The notes below the pieces were generated by a model. That model saw only the letters and a list, made by a program, of their open reading frames with translations. It did no database searches and was not told where the DNA came from. A DNA stretch of 64,000 bases from Galaxea fascicularis (Eukaryota; Cnidaria; Anthozoa; Scleractinia; Euphylliidae), in contig OX419336.1 in NCBI GenBank assembly GCA_948470475.1, positions 4,589,484 through 4,653,483 on the forward strand, in the 5' to 3' direction. Each line of letters opens with the position of its first letter. The stretch's first letter is position 1. Positions 14,101 through 27,476 of the stretch are shown here, one piece after another. The translations under genes were made by a program, and so were the position numbers.

Positions 14101-17100
14101 CCTAAACCACTTGGTCTTGCAACCTGAGATGAAAGAAATTATCTTTTTTTCTCTTGTAGCATATTGAAGAAATTCTTGGTTACTTGCAAGTCTGTGTGAA
14201 ACTGGAGGCTACAAAGACTTTCCTTTGTGTTCAGCAGGTATGAATATATTTCTTAGTTTCCCCTTATTTGTGCAAGGTTTTAAGAGACAAGAAAATAATG
14301 ATAGATCTTCTGATTCTGGCTGGGATTCTGCATTCTGATAGAATGCCAAGGCAAGAGTGTCGTGATCAACAACTCCATTTTGTTCTCAACAAGCTGTTAT
14401 ATTACGATCTCATGTTTTCAGTCACAAAAATGAGCAACATGCAACTCTGCAAGTGTTGCAGCAGTTGACACCTAACACCCGATGCTGTGTAACACTCTTG
14501 ATATGCCACCCACTTTTAAGAAAAATACAGAATAGGTGGACCATTTTGTGGTCAGAATCTTTAACTGGTGCGGAGAATGTCAACAATTATTTGGCTGGCC
14601 TCTCAACTGTTGTAGAGCGTTTTCGCATGACCTTACGACGGCCATGTTGGTGTACCAAACCAAAGGCATGGCGGCTGTATATACTGGTGTACCAGGTTAA
14701 CCCTCTATTTGTATGCTTCGTTTATGTTGTTTCACTAAACCAATATGGCCGCTGGTCACTTAAGTGAAAATGCTATATTGTTTTTACAGCTTTTACGTGC
14801 CATGTTTGGCGTCAATGCGTTGAGTCATCCAGAGCTGATTCAGAGTCCACTGGTCCCTTCCTGTTTGGCTGAGAGCAGTGTTACATTACCGCCACCAGCG
14901 GACCACTTGCAGGCCTTGAATGAACAGCTCTACCACTCCTGTTTTATTCAGCCATTAGCTGTAATAACACAGACGCTTGACAAGCTGAAACCCAAAGAGG
15001 AAGAAAAGGAGAAAGCAAACGAAGAGGAAGCTCTGAGGTGTGTTTTTGGAAAATTTTGTTTTAAGGCCCTGGCAAGCGAGGACACATTGTTGCGGACACA
15101 TTGTTGCTCATGATTGTTTCCATGCTGCGCAAACTGGGAAACATTTGTTACGGACACAAAATGTTTCTGAACAAAATCAGAAACATTCTGTGTGTCCTGC
15201 GCGCGCGGGCAGACGGGGAAACATTTGTGTGGGCAACAATGTGTCCGCAACAATGTGTCCTCGTTTGCCAGGGCTTTTATGTTCCAAGAAAAATCAGGGA
15301 AAAACATATTTTTTGCAAAGTCAAGGAAAAGTCGGGGGACTGTGTATCAAATCGGGGAAATTCTAGATCCTAGCTGAAAGTGAGTGAAAAGTCAGGGACT
15401 TTTACTTTTGGCTGGCTATTACGTATGGAAAGGAGATTCCGTTTTAATAAAGGCAATGTCGTTTCAAAAAACTCCTGCATCTGAATTGATTTCTTTGTCT
15501 TTATTGCTGGTTTCATTTTCCGTGGATTTGTTCTGGATCCTGGATGATCAGTGAGAATTGGTTTGTGGTCAACGAAAGGTCAATTTAAGGAGGCACGATG
15601 GCTGAGTAGTTTAGGGCGTTGGATTTTGATGCGGTGAAGCGGGTTCAAATTCTGCTCTTGGCACTAGCTGGTGTTGTTCTGGGTTTGTTCCTGCTTCAAC
15701 TCCTCGGTCATCCTTATAGATAGCCAACTGATCCGCCTCCCACCAGTTGGGATTCTTAACTCTGTTGTGTTCATTTGTATTATTTGTTTCATTGTCCCTG
15801 AAAAGCCCTTCTAGGGGAGTGGTCAATTAAGTATTTATTTATTTATTTATTTATGTATTCATTAGGGAAATGTCATGGAATGTTTATGATTCCTAATGAT
15901 TGGCAACCCTGTAATCTTCTCATTTTAGCCACTCATCTTTTCATCTCATTCTGCTCTCATAATCTCAAGGCTGTTATGATTCCCACGTTAATGCAAATTT
16001 GTTGTTTTGTATGTAAAACGTAACCTTTGAAACCCTAATATCAGCATGTATATTCTCCACACTGTTCTCCATACATTTTCTATGGTAATGATGAGGAGAA
16101 TTTGTTAAACAGTAAAGACCTTTGCTACTTGTTGATCACTTCCTTTTTTCTCATAACCTTTATGTTTGATTGAGCTTTGTTACTATAACGAGAAATTAAG
16201 CATTGATCACTCTTAGGAGTTAGAGGGTTAAAACAGCTGTCATAACATGGGACAACGACGCGGTGCCATCACCACGTGTAACCTGATAAATGCTAGGTGA
16301 ACAGCCCTTAAGGATGTTCCTTCTCATGGTGTATAGGTGTGATTTTGAGCATTTCATCAAAACAGTTCTCATTTAGAGAAAAAAAAATGTTTTATTCCAT
16401 GGACTTCGAGTATTCATGTCAAATGTGAAAACGTATCCTCAGAAACTTGTTCGGTTTTGAGAGAGACAAGGTTTCGTCTCTATTTATAAATCTATTTGCA
16501 TATATTTATGTCTGCATCATAACCATACTGTTGCCTTAGCTGTGCACGGAATTCATTATGCTCCCATGTGTTTGTACGCCTTTGTGAAAAGTTATTATTA
16601 TATTTGGCATAGTGGCATCGGATTACTTATCAGGAAGTTCAGGAAGAAAGCTACAACAGCCCCTGTTAGACCTGCGACGAAACTGGACAAGGTATAGAAA
16701 CTGTTCTACTTCCAGAACGCTCAGTCGCGAATTCATTCACGAATTGGCATGATACTGGTTCGTGTTCCGTGTAAGCTCTCTGGTATATTATTTGAACTTA
16801 ACTTGATTACTTGCATTCATCTATTCTCCAAAGTGCGCAGATGAATTTCTGTAGCATTGTTTTAGTTATTTGCAACGCGTTACTCCCCGAAACCAGCTGT
16901 CCTCTGAAATAAACTCCTCAGTGAAACGTTCAATTGGACTTTCATGAGACGTGAGCATGTATTCAGAATTCTACTTTACCACCCTCCTTTGTATCATTTT
17001 GTTTCCTTTTTCAGCAATCTCACATTCATTCGTTCATCCGCTGGTTTGAGCCGCTGGTGATCCGCGCCTTGAAGGAGTACACCTTGTCCAGCAGTGTCAT

Positions 17101-20100
17101 TCTGCAGCAGCAGGTGCTGAGTCTTTTAGCACAACTGATCAAACTCAGGGTCAACTATTCACTACTGGATGCAGGTCAGGTCAGTGCCAAATCATATCTG
17201 AAGACCTGTTAGAGGTCCAAGTGCAAATATCGAGAAGTAAACAGCACCACCTTGGTAAAAGTACGCATTCAGAATGTACGCATTCAGTTCAGAGAAGTAC
17301 TACGTAGTGGTTTTCATAGGAATGGAAAAGCGAAGACCAACTTGTTCTATGTTTATAGGGCAGTACCACGGGAAAATTGGGTGGGTGGGAGGGGGGTGGG
17401 GAGCAGAGGTAGTGGGGTTAAGCCGTTCACCTTGTCTCCTTTACCTCCACACGTAAAACTGAAAGGGGAAGTAGAAGAACCCACACGCTAATCGAAAAGA
17501 GTTGGGAACGTAGTTCGCAGTGTTGTGGTCTGGCCTAACATACATCAGGGTTGGGTGGAGGCTGTGCGATGGGCTGACCTCCTGCCCCCAAGAACCTCTA
17601 TTGGTTGTGGAAACCTCTTAGGAGGCTCCAGTGCGCCAGGCGGCGCGGAAAGGGATTGAGATGAGATGACCACATGAAAGTACCGTTCGGTAGCTTTCAC
17701 GCTACCTACAGATTCAAACATTGAAGCCTCAGTTCAGGCTCAGCACCTTAATTTTAACTCAACAACATTTATTTCAATAATACTTCTTCAATAACCCTGT
17801 ACAGCATATCGAGAAGAACTACTACAAAGAACCGTGCTGCTTTCACCGTAAAGGTAGAAACAGATACACAAAACGCCGCTGACCGGGTGGCTCAGTCGGT
17901 AGAGCACCAGACTCCTTTGCGTGAGGTCGAGGGTTCAAACCCCCGCCAGACCAACACTCAGGGTCTTTAAATGACAGAGGAGAAAAGTGCTGCCTTTGTA
18001 ATGACAACTGCAAATGGTTGACTTTCTAGTCTTTCAGGATTAGGACGATAAACCGTAGGTCCCGACTCACAACCCTTGTTCGTGATAACTTTGTGGGGTC
18101 AGCCTCGGTGTAAAAACCTGACGAGGTTTTCTTTGTTTTATGAGGTATTGTTTTGCTGTACGCTATTGTTTATAGTGTTTTGTTGTCTTTGTTTTACGTC
18201 ACTCGTGAGCTTCACAGGTTTTTACACCGAGGATGAGCCACTTTGTGTGACGCTAAAAAACCCACACACTGATCGCAAAGAGTAGGGGACGCAGTTCCCA
18301 GTATTGTGGTCTGACCTTTGTGTGTATAGTGTGTATACATTAGCTACTCTTTAATCCGAGGGTAAATAAAAAGTAGGATGATGATGGTGACGATGTAGAT
18401 AATGGTGATGATGATGATAGTGACGACGATGATGATGGTGACGATGTTAATGATGATAGTGACGATGTTGATGATGATGATGATGGTGACGATGATGATG
18501 ATGGCAACGATGATGATGATGTTGACGATGTTGATGTTGATGATGATGATGATGATGATGATGACGTAAACTGACATGACTCCTTTCTTCTTTACAGTTG
18601 TTCATTAGCTATGTTCAGAAGCAGTTTGAATACATTGATGCCGGCCAAATAAAGTGAGTAGGCCCAAAACGATTGTATGCATTTTTTAAGCTTCACTGAT
18701 CAAGTGCATGTATATTTTTTTATCAGTCGTGACCAATATTAAGCCACTTTCCTATCATTTTTGGTGAAGGAAAAACCGTAGATGAAATGACGGTCTAATA
18801 GACTGGAAAGTGGTTTGCGAGCATCGTGGGCAGAGACTTTTTTTTTCTCAGATCTGGATAACTCAACTGATTTGAAAGATCTTTTTTTCGTATGGCGAGT
18901 GGGCAACCCCAGCATTGTCAGATTCATGGCGTGTACGCGCGATGCTGTAAATCCGATTTCTGTTAATATCGAACCTTGCAAGCACTTTACAAATTTATGT
19001 TGTATGTTAGGGATTGGAAAACCCAATGTCAGATCTGCAGGCACTTTTAAAGAGTTGTCGTATAATCTTGTAATTGCAGGTTGTAATACACACCCCAAGT
19101 TTAGCAGTCTCGTTTCACGTTCTGAACAGCCATAAATTGTTAGTTTTTCTATGGTTCCGTTGTCATTGTAGCATTGCCAGAAATTTAGGACAAGATGGCG
19201 GCGGCGGCGGCGCCTGCGCACTAAGGCCAGAATGGCGGCAAACTCATGTAAAGAAATGTATGGAGATATGAAATTATTTTCACATATATAAATAATTAAA
19301 TTGCGGTTCGTCATATCACGATTCGATACATGTTCAGTAGTGTACAAGCTTCGCATTTGACTTATCAACGGCTACTTAGATAGATGATTACTTACTTCCC
19401 GACGCCTCGACCAATCCATCACACATTGATGCTCCATTCTCCATACATTGCTTTAAAATCGTAGCGAAGTCATGCCACAAACTCGTCCACTGGCAAGCAA
19501 ACCCGTTCACAATGTGAATCATCACGACTCGATATAACTTCTACGATGTTTAAACGATCTAATTCTGCCGAAAAATGCATGAATTGCCCACGGCAAAATA
19601 CTTCCAAGGACGTCCTTATCTTTCTCATTTTTCGTCTGTAGCACAGCAAGCGGACGCCATATTTATGTATGAAAGAAAGCTAAAAACTCGAAGCTTTCCC
19701 TGCACGAGCCGCCATTTTCTTTGTTGATCAACACTGGTGTTTCATGGGATATAAACTGGGTTACAGTGCCCCAGCAACCGTAGATTTGGTTTGAATGGAA
19801 GTAAATACGCGCGAAAATCGAACACAGCTTAATTTGTAAAGGCTATTACACTAATATTTAAACCAAAAAAATGTCGGACATTGTCGAGAATTACTTTGCA
19901 CCAAATAAAATATCTACAGAGCTTAGATTGTGCAATATATTGTATGAAACAGCGTCTTTCCCACTTGTTTCAACGTTTATTCCTTTGCGTTATACAGTAT
20001 ACCGCTGGTAGTTGTTAGCGGGCTCGAAATGTCCGCGATTTCTGGCGATGGTACAGTTTTAAATTGAACAGTGAACGCATTCGTGTTTTCTTCCTTTACT

Positions 20101-23100
20101 TCGCCCTGTGATAGGTTGCCAAGAGTCGCGCCACTTTCTTAACCAATGAGAAGAAATACCAAAGCCAATCGCAACTTGCACGCCCGCATTTTCCCGCGCT
20201 TGGTACCGGCTTCATGTAATTTTTTTTAATTCTCCTCGCGCTGTTTCCCGGTTGTGATGGGTCAGAGCAATTGTTTTTGTCTAGGTTTTACGACACTCAG
20301 TTGAATCCCGCTCTGACAGGTCTCTTTAATTGTGCTGGTTTACTTTCAAACAGGTCCTGCGATACGTTCCTTCCGCACATCTTTCAGTTTCTGGTTCTCC
20401 TGTCATACGAATGCTTTCAGCCCAAGTTTAATGAGCCAAAAGCCATCGTGGGAATGCCAAGAATTATCCAGCTTTGTGATGGGATCATGGCTGGAGGGCA
20501 GCCAGCTCAAACTCATGGTATGGTGACAAATTTTGTGCGTTAGTCCAGACAAGTCAGTCGTATTAAAACTGGAACTTAGACACCATTTGACAAACGGGTA
20601 CTTTGTTTCTATAACTCTGTAGAAAAACTATCTTTTTTTGAACTCTTTTTAAAGGGGATTTAAAAAACAACTGTTACCACAGATACGGTCGAAGCGATCG
20701 TGGAACTTCGCAAGAGGTCGAACCTTACTTTGTTGCTGTCGAAATTTGACACTTGGTTGTAGTTGATGTTTTCACAACCGCAAACACGATCTTTACCCCC
20801 ACAATAGAGTTATACAGAATTCAGCCTTTACACCTGAATAGAAAGACCGAAAATGTTTTCCGTATCTTAAGAAGCACTGTGGAATAAAGCCAGACAAAAA
20901 AGAAAAAAAAAAGAAAACAAGAATTAGTTGATTGCGTTTGAATGGCCTCCGTAGATCTGACATTCTCCCCAGTTTCGAGCCCTAGAACGTCCCTTTAGTC
21001 TTCTCGTATGTTCTATATTAGTACTTCCAGCGCTAACTGACATGTGCAGGTCCTTGTGTTCCCGTTGGACACTGAGACGTAAAGTTGCTGTGTTATCGTA
21101 AATACACAAACACGTGTGCCTCAACCCTAAACTTCTCAAATATGTTTGTTTTTCCAGCTATTCCAGCTTTACAGCCAATAGTCTATGACTTATTTGTACT
21201 GCGTGCTTTTGGGAAGAGTGATGGTGGAGAGGATTTGGAAACGCAAAGGGAGGTTGTGGTGTCCATGCTATTTCGTCTTGTTCATTACCCTGAGGTATGG
21301 CATTTCGTTAGTCCATTCGCCCATGAGTTGGTTAGTCATTTGGTCAGTAAGTCGGTAGATCGGTGGGCCAGTCTGTCAGTCAGTCATTTGGTAAGTTGAT
21401 CCGTTGGACAGTCAGTCAGTCAGTCAGTCAATTGGTCACTGGGTCAGTCGTTCATTAAGTCAGCTAGTCAGTCAGTCAGTCAGTCAGTCTATTGGTCAGT
21501 GGGTCTATCGGTCGGTCTATTGGTTAGTAGGTCTAGCTTTCAGATTCTCTATGCTTGAAACGTCAGCTTTTAATCTCTTTACTTTGGCCATTGCACATTA
21601 CCAGCTCAGGTGCTGAAAACCAAAACCTCACTCAACCAGCTATCCATGTAGCCAGTAACTGCAAGCCAGGTATCTAAACAGACCTATTAACAGGAAAATT
21701 TATTCTTCCTGCACCAGGTACTGGAGATGTTAGTCACTGTTCTTAACTGCTACCAGCGAGATGAAGTCAAATGGAGGGACATGTCAGCACAAATGATTGA
21801 TCTTTTGCTCCCACTTCTGGCCAGTCAGAAGGTGATGTCTGCTTATATTGTTACTTAACCTGTTTTCTTGAGTTCCAAACATTAATGTTTGATTTACTGG
21901 GTAAGTATTTTTCATTTCATTCTGTTGATGAAATAAACATCAATGGAAAGTTCGACAGTTGAACTCAGTTCATTGATTGAATTCGATAAAGTTCGACTGA
22001 TTTCAACTAAAATTTGGTGGAATTCCGATTGACTACGTGGGGCAGGTGGCGACCTTACTATGATCCTGACCTCCATGCTCCAGTGAGGTCGTATGGCTTA
22101 CAGCTTATTGAACTCCTGACTTTTGTAACCAACTGAAGCCGTGGTTGGCCCAGCGCCCAAACAACACGATGTGATAAACGTAAAGTTAGGCTCGATTTCC
22201 ACGCTCGAGCCCAACATAATCACTTTATTCAAATCTCAAGGCTCAAATCGTTCCAGCCGTGCACAAGTGCTCTGCAAAGTCGATAACGTTTTGTTGTGTT
22301 TTTGTAGGTGCATGTTGAATCAGAGTATGGAGTTTACATGTTACAGAGTGTCATTGCTGCTGTTGCTCCTGGCTCGCTGTGGCCTGTGGATGTTCTGCTG
22401 AGGGTCTTGTTTTCCAACGTAGACCAGGCAAGTGCCGCAATATATTTTATCTCTGCTGTCATTTTGTTGACAGCCTTTATATGAATTCTGAAAAACCTTC
22501 GAACAAAATTTCAGCCTCGAACACGGTCATACTTAATTAAGGCCAAAGACTGATTGTTTTCCTTTGCGTTCAGAAATTAAACAAAGTCAAAACAAAACGT
22601 TTTTCATTGTTCGATTTCTGAGCTATTTGAGTTAGGCGATCGTTTTGTTTGATTTCTTTTTGCCGTTGTAGTTATTGCTGTTTTAGTCAGTCAAAGCTAA
22701 ACGAAACTTTACGATTTTAAGTAGTTGCAGTATCTTACGTTTCGCTATTTGCCTTCCAAACATTTGTCAAAGTGAAATTTATTAACCTTTTTGGACAATT
22801 TGTTTAGACCCAGTCCGACGTCTTTCCTCGTTGGTTGGCTATGACACTGGTTATGCTACAGACTCTTATGGCGCATGTGTCAGAGGACATCCTTTTATCC
22901 AGAATCGACCAATCAGGATTCAGACCTAGATGTGCTAATAAGCCTGGCGCTCCTTTGTTACCCATAGAGGTAGTTTGATTACTTGGGGTGGGTAGGTGGG
23001 TAGGATAGAACGCAAGGTCGCAACTGAGTAACTCAGCCCTCTGTGAAGAGTGACGTTGCCCTTTTATGTATGGCGTTAAGATCCTCAATCCACATTAATT

Positions 23101-26100
23101 TGAAAATGGAGTTTTGGATGGAAAGTACATCAACAATTTTCTGGTTATTTTAGTGGTGCATGTCTTCACGTTTCACGTTGAATTTAAGGGAACATAGCGT
23201 AGGTTTTGTTGGAAATCAGTTGTCTCTTTTCGCTTCAGCATGGTATTTTGCTTTGAGTTCTCAGTCGCCGGGATCTGGGTACTGGCATCTGTATACTCTA
23301 AAAACAGTACCCTCTTTGCGGTTAATGTGTGGAGAAGGCAAACAAAAGAAATATTAGGGGTACCCGTCTATTTAGAATCATATTCACTCCTATTTCTTCA
23401 TTTAACGAAACCCCTGATTTTGCGTAAGATCATAACCCCATTTATGTGTTACTGGTGTATTTGTCATTTCATTAAATCTAATTACTCACTCTGTCAAGAC
23501 TGCAAGTGGTGATGATGGTACGCGAGGCTTTCAAAACTGCACTGGACGCCTGTTACTGTCCCCTCTGTCCTAGTGTCGTAGCTATTTCATTAGTAGAGAG
23601 CTTTAGCAAAGAGGACGGCAACGGGAACGGGAACGCCACAGAACAATACTCTGCACGTGCGTTTTACATTTTCGTACATTTCTTTGCCGTCCTCTACAAA
23701 ACAACAACGTCAAATGACCAAATTTTAGGTTTTCTCGAGAACGTGAGCACATGACGGTAAATTTCTGTTTCGTTTTTCTCACTTTAACACCGTTCTTAAA
23801 AATTTAGACCTTAGACAGTTCCTCAGCATTTTGAATGTTAAACGAATTGAGATAATCGCCAAAGAGTTAGAAAATTGAGAAGGAATATTTTGAAATGACG
23901 TTTTCGTTGCCGTCGCCGTCGTCGCTGCCAAAGCTACTTAGTGCTGACGACGACGACGTTGACGTTGACGATGACGATGATGATGATGATGATGATGATG
24001 GTGATACTCACTTATCGCTTGACCACGCTGTCTCCTAAAGGGAGGCCCACTGACACGAGATGAAATTGATATCTCCGTTTACATCTACAGGTGTTTGTTA
24101 AATTTCTGTTTCACATGGTTGAGATGACTGCAAGTCATATTCATATGATATCAAGAACTGTTGGAGAGAGCCTCGTGTCACCGAGTCAAGAGATCTTTGT
24201 GTTCAAATTGTTTGGTTGTACCTTATCCTGCCTTACACATCTGCTAAAATCAGGTATGTTTATCACCTTGCATTTTGCCTTTGCTTTGGAATGTTTCACC
24301 GCTCCGTGGCGTCCAAACGTGCGGCATTTTTATTTCCAACGACATGGAACTGGGAAGCGAGTATTTGGTTTGAGAGAGTTTGATTAAATAGAAAGGAGAA
24401 ATAATTTCCTTGTAAGGTCCTGTTTCTGTGGGTTTGTAACATGTTTTGGGTCACAACTGTACTGAAGTACATTTTTGTGCTCACGAAACTCCTGTAACTC
24501 CTACATAGACATCATCAGAGTAAACCATCATCGATTACCGTCGACACGAGGGAAGCATCTGGAAAGCCTTTTTTTTCTATTCTTCTCATTCATGGTCAAA
24601 GAAAGTTATTGTTATTGGTAACTTTCGACTCTCCAAAGTGTTTAAAGCACAAATTATAGCTGACAGCAGTGAGTTCCTTATGGTACCGGCAGTGGAGAGA
24701 ACGCTATCCAAAACGAAATGGAATTTACTTAGAAACAAGAATTTGGGTTGAGAAAGGGAGACGTGGCTCAAGTTCTATTGCAACGATATCTGTTTTACGT
24801 GTTACCTTTCTAGGAAACTTCAAGAGAGTATCACAGCTGGCAAGTTCTTCTCCCATTATCACTCCATCACTGGACCTCACCAATGAGTGTGTCTCTCGCC
24901 TGGTGGACACCCACCCATCTCTTGTACTTCAGTGGTGTCAGGTGTTACGAAACCTCAAGTACATGGACGCCCAGTTCTGGTGTGGACTCATTGACACTGG
25001 TACGCGGTTGAGCACAGGTGGGAATCAACACTCTCTTGCTAAGAGTGGTTGCTTTTTGTGTACCAACTATAAAACCAGTATATGGGTAATTCGCTCAGTA
25101 CTCTATCTTATTTATTTGGCCTGACCGAGAAAGCGTTACTCATATGTCCGAGACGTCTGGTTGAGAAGAACAGTCTTTTCAAGCCTCTCAGACAGTTGGG
25201 GCGAACGCGAACGAGGGAACGAAAATCTGCGTGGCTGGTGCTGATTTTTTTCTTCCCTCGTCACAATCTGTTTTGCCGGCCCTCAACAACTCTGAGAGCC
25301 TGAAACAGGCTAAGAACAACTTGCACAACCACCAGCATTACATGTAGTCTCCATTTGAATGGTCACGCTTACGATTTATTTCCTCAAAAAAACTGATTTC
25401 GAACCACCTTGTTCAGCATGACTAACCGTACTTAGGAGAAGTATTTTGTTTGCTTTCATTGGTTAACTAAAAAAAACGGACTCAAGAAAAACGGACCTTG
25501 TTGTCTGAAGGTTGTTCATTACATTTTTTATTTTTCGTTCTTGCTCTTTGTAGCCTCTGGTGTGGATATTGAACTGGAAGGTCCAACGTTAAACAAAGAT
25601 GTAACTCGATTGGGAGTTCTTCTGATGTACTGTGATCTTCTCATTACCCAACACATGGTATGCTTGTCACTTTTATATCAGCATTTTTGACATGAATGTT
25701 TTCGTTCAATAACTACGTAATCTTTTTGTGACCAGGACCGTGGAACGTTGGACCTCTCCCATGCAGGGACTTTACTGAGAATGTCCTTAGAGGACCTGGT
25801 GCAGATGATTCGGGAGCCACCTGTACAGGGATTTCTCAGGTAAAAAGTTGCTCTCTTTATTGGTCTTGTTGTTTTTGTGTTCGTTAATTTGTTGTAATGA
25901 TCTCAGCACTCAGTAGTTGAGCAGTTTCATGCGGGTAAACGTTGATAGACAAGTATTTCGATCGCACGCGAGTACTCGTAATAACTTCCTGCTCTTTGAA
26001 ATTGGGGGACTGTTCAGGGTGTCTCTGTATCAGGTGGGTCCAACCAGTAGTTGGATCCCGTGGGTTTAGAATTGGGCACACAGTAAAACTGTCTCCGTCA

Positions 26101-27441
26101 TAAATCAACAATCTGCTCGTGCGATTCTGTGATGGTGTTCTGAGATTGCTAGTAATGTTATGTACCTCTTGGTGTGTTCCTTTACACTCTACTTGCAGTA
26201 TTTTGAACAGCACCTCAGAGGGCAGCAAGCTTTTACTTGACTCTGTTAGTTCGCCCAGATCGCTTCCTGGAGCCATGAAACGGGTAAATATGCTTTCAAG
26301 TACATTCCTAACGTTAACTAGAGTTCTAATGGAGATTTTCAATTGACCATCGAAACTAATTGCGTCGTCATCATCACCATCATCATCATCACCATCATCC
26401 TCACCATCATCATCATCATTATCATCATAGTGCGTTGTGTATTACCTAGTTTTGCATCTGTGTGGTCTCGCGCCTGTCAAACGAACAAGTAAACACACAC
26501 ACAACTGTACTCTTTTTACTCTAAGCAACGTAGTTGTTGAATTCTGCTGACTGGAAGAAAACTGTATTTTCGATCAGTCGCTCGAAGTGCATATAACAAA
26601 AATATATGGTCACCTCAACTGCAACATCCAGTTGGTCTTACGTTTATCTTCTTGTGTTCTAGCCAAGCTTCATGAAAGACTTGCTGATTTGTTTGAAGGG
26701 AGTTCACCCGTCCCAGTCCCTTTATCTTCTCAGGATACTGGGAGACACGTATCTAGACTCTTGCCACCAGTCAATTGTTCGAATGGCTGAGCGCGTTATT
26801 TATAAGAAGTTAGAGATGATTTCTTCCGGACAAAGAAAGGTAACGTTGATAACGAGATTAATCAACATTTTTTCTTTTCCTTTTCTACCCGTTTTCACAA
26901 TTCTTTGTGATCTACAAAGATAATAGACCATTTTACAGTTGTGGCAGAGTTACCTGGTCTATGAATGGAAGCGAGGCTGAGGGTGACCTTGTTTTGATAC
27001 AAACCTTTCTGCTTTTCTTATGTAAATGCAGACTAGTTAGCATTACAACAACATGATTGACATGATAAAAACAGTATGGTCTCTATCTATACAAGGTCAC
27101 CGGCAACTTCGCTGCCATTCATAGGCCAGGTCACTGAGCGAACAACTGTAAAATGGCCTTTTTCCGTTCTTAGTTCTTTTCGATTGCTTGAAAGACCAGC
27201 GTGGGAGATTTTTTGAAAATACTTAAAAATACTTAAGCGAAAAGCATCAAGTCCAGCTGTAGAAGTTTTGCTCATTAATTTAATCACACCTAAACTTCAG
27301 TAGGCGTTTGATAACAGATCCATAACGATCACTGTCGTTAACCTTCTTGTTGCTGACTATGTTGGAGGTGCTTGACGAGTACTCGTTCGGTTTTCTTGTG
27401 GACCATCTTTGATGATGATGATGATGATAATAATAATAATA

Positions 27442-27476
<35 letters not shown>

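Noticed and set aside
17881..17953. Possible functional tRNA gene (perfect box A and box B)
   Set aside because: The acceptor arms do not pair, the T-stem is imperfect and a SINE body follows.
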